A DNA stretch of 64,000 nt from Pseudevernia furfuracea. Taxonomy: Eukaryota > Ascomycota > Lecanoromycetes > Lecanorales > Parmeliaceae. The translations under genes and the position numbers were made by a program. Location of the stretch: contig JAIUPT010000016.1 of assembly GCA_022315425.1 (NCBI GenBank), positions 310,001 through 374,000 on the forward strand, given 5' to 3'. This document shows, one piece after another, positions 58,057-64,000 of this stretch; the first letter of the stretch is position 1; every line of letters begins with the position of its first letter. The notes below the pieces were generated by a model. It was given only the letters and a program-made list of their open reading frames with translations. It was not told where the DNA came from and ran no database searches.

Positions 58057-58673
58057 GCCTTATGAAGCTTTGGCCAGACTCCGCCAGGTTCATTTTTGCA
58101 GAGTAGAGTAATCAAGCGCGGTGTCCATAAGCTTGTACGCTTTCTCCGAGGTCCATGTAGCCACTTTGCCACTAGGATACCATTCAAAGCACAATTGCAT
58201 AGTAGATGAATGAAATCCGGTCAACAGTATGAATGTGCAATCTAGGGCTTATTAGGCTCTTAACTTTCTTGCGGGTACAAATGCCCGGCTCTCCGGGCTC
58301 CCCGGTGAGGAAGGTTCAAGGCGGGGTTGCTTATTAAGCACGACTTAAGCATCGTGGGAGGTGCGCGGCCCCGAAATCAACCCCCGGAATTCAAGAACAT
58401 GTTTCACGAATTTAATTCGTGGGCCTATACTTGTAATATACTAGTCGTCTTTAGTGTCTTATATAATCTTGATACGAAATCCTTCAAGAATTTCATTAAA
58501 GATAATTTACGAAGAGTTAGTCCTCAAAATATACGTTCTATCTCGAGATGTATAGGGTATTATAAGAGTGATGTGAGTAGAGGTCAAGCCAAAAGCATAT
58601 AGCAGGAACGATATGCGATTTGTTACTAGCAACTGAAGGGGATCAGATGCGTTTAAGAACTCCATCAATGCTT
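58057..58673. other. Intergenic with AT-rich tract
   Basis: 617 bp between the Csf1 start and the stop of the next minus-strand gene. From about 58400 to 58600 the sequence is markedly AT-rich compared with its neighbours and holds the perfect inverted repeat CACGAATTTAATTCGTG (58405-58421). A 91-residue frame crosses it, but I regard it as chance. It could be a decayed repeat. Confidence 0.45.
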
Positions 58674-60158
58674 CTACGTTCCAAATATTTGAGGCGATGG
58701 GCGTTCATCGTGTGATTCACCGTCATCGCTGCTACTCGTATCGGGCATTTCGTCAAGTATTTTGTCCATTTCCGTGTTAGACAGCGGTCTTTTTCGGGCA
58801 GGACTTCGTAGATGTTGGGCATAGGATAGCCGAGGGTGTTCACGACGACCACGAGCTTGATGGGGCCTAGGAAAGCCTAGGCTATCTGTCTGATCAGCCT
58901 GGCGCTCGAAATGATTCTGCAATGGGGTCCGAGCGAAGGCTCCAGACGGGTGGTAATCAGAATTTCCCGGACTGGACATAAATAGCAAAGTCTCTACTGC
59001 GTCCTTCTCGACTTCGGCTTGCTGGCTTGGAGTCCGGATCTTGGACTGTTTTTTTGGCGGGGGGGTAAAAGGCGCTGTATTAGTACCAAGGTTATTCGTA
59101 CGAAGCGGTGGAGGCTGTTTCTTTGTTGCGTCTGAGCGCCGTGGCGCGCGGGCAACAATATCTGCCGGTGGTGCCAACGAAGGCCCAACGATAGATGCCT
59201 CAATCGGTCGTGAGGCGCCACTTGCTTCGTGATCTCGCCAGAAGGACTCGTAAGCAGCGCCTACTTTGGTTGGGCGCGGACTGGGATCAAAATTTCCATG
59301 CTGTCGATGATCAGAGATATGTTCAGAAGTGGTTGCGCGATTTCGGGGCGAGAGATGAGTATAATCTCGATTTTCTGCAGCCCGCTCGGACAGCTGCCAT
59401 AATGTCGATGTATCTGCAGGGAAATTGATTGGAAGATGACGTTCACACAGCCGCTGCGCATCAGAGACTGCAGAAGCGGGTGAGGCTTGGTTCGATGTCA
59501 TACTCTCGAGTTCGCTGATATTATGTGATTGCCAGCCATTCTGGACTTTGACCATGGCATATGACAAGCGAGTTCGTAATTGATTAGACAACTGATGATG
59601 ATTAGGTATGTCTACATTAGTCGTATTATGAGAGGTGACGGACCTCGCCAATCTGTGAACCCCGAGACGTCCTACTGCTATTTCTGGAAAGCCCATATTG
59701 GCTTGACTCGATTGGACTAGTCGGTAGACTGGATTCTGAAGGCTTGACTTCTCCATTCGCCTTGCGCTTCGGCGCGCTCGTGTGCTCTTTGTCAGGGGCA
59801 ACCGGCCCGTCAAATTTTTCGTCTTGATCCATTGTAGACGCATCAGGCTCCACCAGATAAGGCCTGTCAGTGCGTTCCTCGCTTGACTTGTTCGAGGACG
59901 AGGTCGAGGGGGTCATCGCGCCACGAGGACGGATGAGGTCGAGATCACCAGCTGCGTTGGGGCGGACATGTGATAGCTGGCTACTTAGAGAACCATTGTT
60001 GAGGGAGGGTTCCTGGGAGCTTGGCGGAGATCTTGCATTCGTTTCAAAAGTAGTACGCCTAGAATGAGGCTCCTGCGATACTTGCCCTACATGCACGTAA
60101 GTTGCCTCCTTTGGATCAAGTGTCGATAGTGCTGACCTTCATACGGGCTGTAGGCCAT
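58674..60158 (-). CDS. Whi5/Nrm1-like G1/S regulator, putative
   Basis: Three exons, 60158-60137, 60086-59644 and 59591-58674, with introns of 50 and 52 bp; 460 residues. The first exon is 22 nt, giving MAYSPYEGQV. Across the second junction the sequence reads SNQLRTRLSYAMVKVQNGWQ, which resembles the GTB motif (Whi5 family) that binds SBF/MBF in yeast Whi5 and Nrm1. The rest is Ser/Pro-rich and disordered, with several SP/TP sites that fit cyclin-dependent kinase phosphorylation, and a second conserved-looking block, KDAVETLLFMSSPGNS, near residue 365. If the assignment is right, it represses G1/S transcription in the nucleus. It rests on one short motif from memory, so another disordered regulator is possible. 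Confidence 0.62.
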
Positions 60159-60689
60159 ATTATAGCGCGTAAACAGACTTTTTTAAAACAGACACAGTAG
60201 GTCACAGAGTTTGTATGACACGTCTGATGATATCCAAACGCGCTAGGTAGATGTAGACAGGCGTGAATGCACGATAGCACATATGCCACGGATACTTTCG
60301 GTGTAATGTGTAGTATTAGAGTGGCAAGTCAACGGTTTCGAGCACAAAAGCGCGAAAATAGAGGAACGGTAATTGTAGTAGAGATGTGCGCAACGACGAG
60401 TTGGTTGCGACTACAAGTGCGGGGACTTATTTTTCGCGCCATCACGTGAGGTGTGCGGGTATGTTTAACCAGGAAATATTATTGAATAAGGTGAGTGCCG
60501 AGAGTGCAAGAGCTGGACAAAGTAGTAGCCAAAATAACTGACCGGTACTTGGTCAGATTGAGTGGTATAAGTAACAGGTTACTGACCCTAAAAGGCTTGT
60601 ATTCCTTACGGACAGAGTCATCGAGCAAACAATATTGAGTATTGAGGTACACCTCGACTCCTCGCTAAAAGCATCCAGTACCGCGGGTA
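60159..60689. promoter_or_regulatory. Intergenic, promoter side of the Whi5-like gene
   Basis: 531 bp between the Whi5-like start and the DUF300 stop. No gene supported. Confidence 0.4.
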
Positions 60690-62950
60690 TCACGCATCAT
60701 CTCTATCCTTTGCCTCCCACACATGCCGGTCGTCCAAGTTACCGTACGTATGCGAGGTTCCTGAAGAATTATCTTCTTGTCCCCGACTGTTACTTTCGTC
60801 CCATTGCTGGGCCTCCTCAGAACCTTCATGTATTTTACCTACATTGCCTGGCTCATCGTCGTCGTCACCGATTGCGAAGTCTGAGCCAGATGCAGGATTG
60901 ATTCTACCCGGCTCGAAACCTTCTCGCACAACTTCCCCTTCATCCTCGTCCTCGTAAGTTCGACTGATGGAGTGTCAGACACTGTTCTTGTAATGTCAAG
61001 CATAGACTTACACGTAGTGTTTGGTCTCATCCTCGTTCCACGCGGAACCCCCCTCTTTTCGAGCTCTGACGCGCTCAGTCTCCTCAGCTTCCGTATCTTT
61101 GACCATGAGATCAACCAGCTGACTCCTACCCGACCTGGCGGAGTGAGAAGAAGAAGAAGATTCTTCTCGGAGCATACCATTCAAAAGTGGTGCTCGAGAC
61201 CGCGATTTAGACTTGCCTTTATCAAGGTCCTTCTGAATGTTGCTCGCTCGCCGTTCTTGATTCGCCTTTGTTGGCTGCAAGAGGTTTCTATTGGTCGACG
61301 TGGTAATGAGTTCGGGGTCAGCGCCGAGCCACCTGTCGGCGGCTGGTACATGAGCAGTAATGACCGGGTACTACGCTCTTTTCAGTAGCTGATGATTTTG
61401 ATGAGACATAGGGAGAGCCTACATTCCAGTCTCCGAATTCCAAAGCTTTCGCGGTGTTGAAAAGCCTTTCGTCCTCTGCGTCAAGCCTCGCTTCATCAGC
61501 TTCATCGGATCCGGTGTCTTCGTGTAGGTCTCTTCCACGCTTAGAAATACTCATGGTCGCTGCTCGACTTGGTCCTACACTGCCACTAAGGAGGGGCGTT
61601 GTGCTATTGATCTCTCCAGGTTTTGGTATCCAGTATTTGCCCTTGCCACCTCTTTCATATCTCATTCCTTCCATCATTCGAGCAGCGCGTGACTCGGACT
61701 CTTCGTGTGCAAGAACATTGTCTCCACTGTCAAACACCCTGTACTCGTAATGCCTGCCACCAAATGTCTCTTTCGTATCTTCAATCAGGTCTCGTATACC
61801 AAAAGCGTCCCGTATTGCATATTTGACTGGCATACGGGCCGCGGAAATGGTGACATCCGCATAGTCTTGCCAAGAGAATGCATACCAGTGAGCGACGGCG
61901 AAAAGAGGCATTTCACAACAAATTAGAGCATCCTGTATAGCAGCTGCGAGATTGTCTGGCGTATATCCCGGAACATTGTTCGGTATTGCTCCCGCGAATT
62001 GCAATATCGACAAGAAGAACCCTTGCCAGTAAGAGGCGAAGATTATCAACTTTATGCAAAGAAATTTGGGGACAGGTCTAAATGGTTGTAGGTCCTGCGA
62101 CATGCAGACCCAGAACATCGCGAGTGAGTACAAACTCAAGGTGACGGAAACATTGTACAGTATGCCACTCCACAGATACCCGGAAGTCAGTCCAATGTAG
62201 CCCTCCTGGTATGTGCCGGTAGCTTTCATGACTATTGTCGCCAAACCCAGTACAGGCTTTAGCCAAGCATACTGTAGAATGCCGCGCTTGACTGCCAAAA
62301 ACGTATGAGGGTCAGAGATATCCACTTTGGCAAGACAATGGGTGAGGGGCCAGGGGTGATGAACAGGCTGCCTTCCATGCATCATAATAATGAGAGAGCG
62401 TTCGCCTCCAAGAAAGTTGATGAGAAGTTGGAAAAAGGTGTATATCGTGAATGCCTAAGGCAATAATTAGTCGAGTGACTTGAATCCTCCGGGTTTGGCA
62501 GGCAATACCTCGTATATATCACGTAACGGATCCAGATAGAAAGCGGCATCCTGAGACATTATACTGGCCCATGACGAGGCAGAGTATATGGGAACCCTGA
62601 CCCAAAGTGAGATGGTAGCAACATTGCGAGACATAGGCACGTACATCAGCAGAATGCGAATCACGTAACGTTGTAACAACGGCTTCCTGTAATTTTTCCT
62701 GCGACCATCATCAACACAGGCACAGCCCTAAGATATGTATTTACTACGAACGTTTGTAGCCATACTGATCTGAGATCGAGAAATGTTAGCTGGGCGATCG
62801 AGCTGAGTGAAAACCAACAAGTCCTCTGTACTTGGAGGTGGCATACAGGAAGGACAGCAACGAGGCAACCAGAGACGCGACTCCGCAGACAATGACAGTG
62901 GCCTTGGTAAGGCTCGAGCCTGTACCGCCGCCGGATGCTCCCCTAGGCAT
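60690..62950 (-). CDS. DUF300 (TMEM184/Ost-alpha type) membrane protein
   Basis: Seven exons: 62950-62847, 62769-62752, 62698-62645, 62596-62509, 62454-61423, 61370-61012, 60963-60690; 642 residues. The second exon is only 18 nt. Seven or so hydrophobic helices lie in the first 300 residues, starting with ATVIVCGVASLVASLLSF. Diagnostic family segments are KNYRKPLLQRYVIRILLM, GGERSLIIMMHGR, LKPVLGLATIVMKATGTYQE, FLCIKLIIFASYWQGF and ALICCEMPLFAVAHWYAFSW. The cytosolic C-terminal half (about 370-642) is acidic, Ser-rich and poorly conserved. Family members (yeast YKR051W, animal TMEM184, Ost-alpha) are possible organic-solute or lipid transporters of endomembranes; the substrate is unknown here. 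The frame is kept through all six introns (48-77 bp). Divergent from the kinase-like gene at 63357. Confidence 0.9.
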
Positions 62951-63356
62951 TTCGAGGTCTCAACCTTCAAGACTTGAAGAATTGGAGGTGGCACGGGTGC
63001 TCAACAGAAGCTTCGAGGTGAAGTGCACATCAAGTAAATTAGGCAGCAAAGATTCAACGATTGACAACCATGTCTTCGGGGCTTGCATTTGCCAACCCTG
63101 GATAGTTGATTGAGAGGATGAGTTAGTCTCAACTCTAGCTACCTACCTTACCATGTTGGAGGGGGCCGGAAGATTATATTGCCGAGCCGATTCCGTCATA
63201 CCCTCTCCAGCCCTATAGGGAAACCGCAGGGTAGAAGGGACAGACCTCGGCAAAGGAACAGGCCTCAAGTTATGTATGGCTCGCTTTCACCATGTGTCTT
63301 AAAACACGTGTTTCCAGACAGCATCTCGAGCTCATACGCTCATTGTCTGAACGACG
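62951..63356. promoter_or_regulatory. Divergent intergenic region
   Basis: 406 bp between the DUF300 start and the kinase-like start. No supported motif. Confidence 0.4.
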
Positions 63357-64000
63357 ATGGCACCTGTAAACCCAGAGCCTGCGTCGATCCATGGCTCTTG
63401 TTGGCGTCGGGCCTTTACACTGATGGCTGTCAAGATCTGCGAGCGCTGGCGCCCCCGTTGCGGCACTGTCCTCTTGCTCTCGAATAACCTCTGCGTGAAA
63501 TATGGCTACTTTCAACACGTCTCTGAAGCATCTACCATGCAATTCATAGCCAATCATACGAAGATTCCAGTGCCGAAAATCTATTGTGCCTTCTCACGCA
63601 AGGGGTGTACATACATTGTCATGGAGAGGATAGGCGGAGATTATGTGGGTAATGCCTGGTATGGGCGGTCGGAAGAGTCAAGAGAACATATATTGCAGCA
63701 GATCAAGGCTATGGTTGCTGAAATGCGGAGCATTCCACCTCCTGCAGATGCAAGGGTTGCAAATGTCACTGGTGGGAGTCTCCATGATATACGGTTGCCA
63801 GAAGAAACTCCTGGTGGGCGGGGACGTTTTGGACCTTTCAAAGCGATCTCGGACTTCCATCGCTACCTCAGACGAGGTGTCGAGACAAATCCAGAGCGGG
63901 CAAACCCTGAGCAACGCGCAGAAATCAACGAGCTTATCAACATGCATAAGGAAACATGGCCCATATGCTTCACCCATGGTGATCTAAGCAGCCTGAATAT
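63357..64000 (+). CDS. APH-family kinase-like protein, 3' truncated by window
   Basis: An open frame from ATG 63357 (alternative ATG 63423) continues to the window end without a stop, giving at least 214 residues. Later segments match fungal aminoglycoside phosphotransferase-like (APH/choline kinase fold) proteins: TMQFIANHTKIPVPKIYCAF, YIVMERIGGD, then RFGPFKAISDFHRYLR and the Brenner-like motif FTHGDLSSLN with catalytic Asp. The DFG-equivalent lies beyond the window. Real substrates of these fungal proteins are mostly unknown. The N-terminal part before LLLSNNLCVKYG is weak, so a further upstream exon or the later ATG is possible. Divergent from the DUF300 gene. Confidence 0.75.
   Translation, partial: MAPVNPEPASIHGSCWRRAFTLMAVKICERWRPRCGTVLLLSNNLCVKYGYFQHVSEASTMQFIANHTKIPVPKIYCAFSRKGCTYIVMERIGGDYVGNAWYGRSEESREHILQQIKAMVAEMRSIPPPADARVANVTGGSLHDIRLPEETPGGRGRFGPFKAISDFHRYLRRGVETNPERANPEQRAEINELINMHKETWPICFTHGDLSSLN

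Noticed and set aside
58327..58602. 91-residue frame in AT-rich DNA
   Set aside because: Low-complexity, AT-driven frame with no recognisable domain; stops are rare only locally.
1..64000. Mobile elements, CRISPR, tRNA or rRNA genes and secondary-metabolite clusters
   Set aside because: I saw no terminal repeats, transposase or reverse transcriptase motifs, regularly spaced repeats, tRNA box-B/cloverleaf pattern, or PKS/NRPS/terpene genes. The single SDR and Zn2Cys6 genes are not near each other and do not make a cluster.

Overview
The window is ordinary nuclear chromosome of a filamentous ascomycete (Pezizomycotina; the protein flavour suggests Leotiomycetes, but I cannot prove the class). 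The evidence is: spliceosomal introns of 43-149 bp, mostly about 50 bp, with GTRNGT donors and CTAAC-like branch sites; pyrimidine-rich leaders; fungus-specific families (myosin-motor chitin synthases, Zn2Cys6 regulator, Csf1, End3, Whi5/Nrm1-like); and dense genes on both strands. I see no transposon, CRISPR array, tRNA, rRNA or prokaryotic operon. Every multi-exon model below was built by hand from splice sites and keeps frame to the stop.

Layout. 1-1.5 kb: unresolved, with short coding-like stretches. 1.5-4.3 kb: a Zn2Cys6-cluster protein (minus), divergent from a weak small gene at 5.4 kb. 7.6-10.9 kb: three lineage-restricted hypothetical proteins. 11.4-12.7 kb: END3 (endocytosis). 13.0-25.6 kb: two long chitin synthases head to head, csmB-like (class VI/VII, minus) and csmA-like (class V, plus), sharing a 1.4 kb promoter region. 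26.1-29.9 kb: a small zinc-ribbon protein and a DUF3405 type II membrane protein. 31.1-32.7 kb: a membrane-anchored RGS protein. 34.0-35.5 kb: mitochondrial NAD-isocitrate dehydrogenase subunit 2, divergent from the exocyst subunit SEC5 (35.8-39.0 kb). 39.4-40.8 kb: a divergent short-chain dehydrogenase. 41.4-44.1 kb: a PWI-like/CCCH/RRM protein (RBM26/27 type). 44.6-47.5 kb: translation elongation factor 2. 48.2-58.1 kb: Csf1, a 3244-residue bridge-like lipid transfer protein, almost all in one 9.6 kb exon. 58.7-60.2 kb: a Whi5/Nrm1-like protein. 60.7-63.0 kb: a DUF300 (TMEM184/Ost-alpha type) membrane protein. 63.4 kb to the end: an APH-family kinase-like gene cut by the window edge.

Functionally the window is housekeeping plus a cell-wall and polar-growth theme: two chitin synthases, End3 (actin/endocytosis) and Sec5 (exocytosis) all act at hyphal tips. 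This is probably coincidental linkage, except for the divergent chitin synthase pair, whose arrangement is known in other filamentous fungi. I found no convincing undescribed system. The most unusual points concern gene structure: an inferred 2-nt microexon in the dehydrogenase gene, an inferred GC-AG intron in the isocitrate dehydrogenase gene, two 54-bp last introns that can be read through in frame, and a perfect 11-bp palindrome shared by the chitin synthase and EF2 upstream regions.
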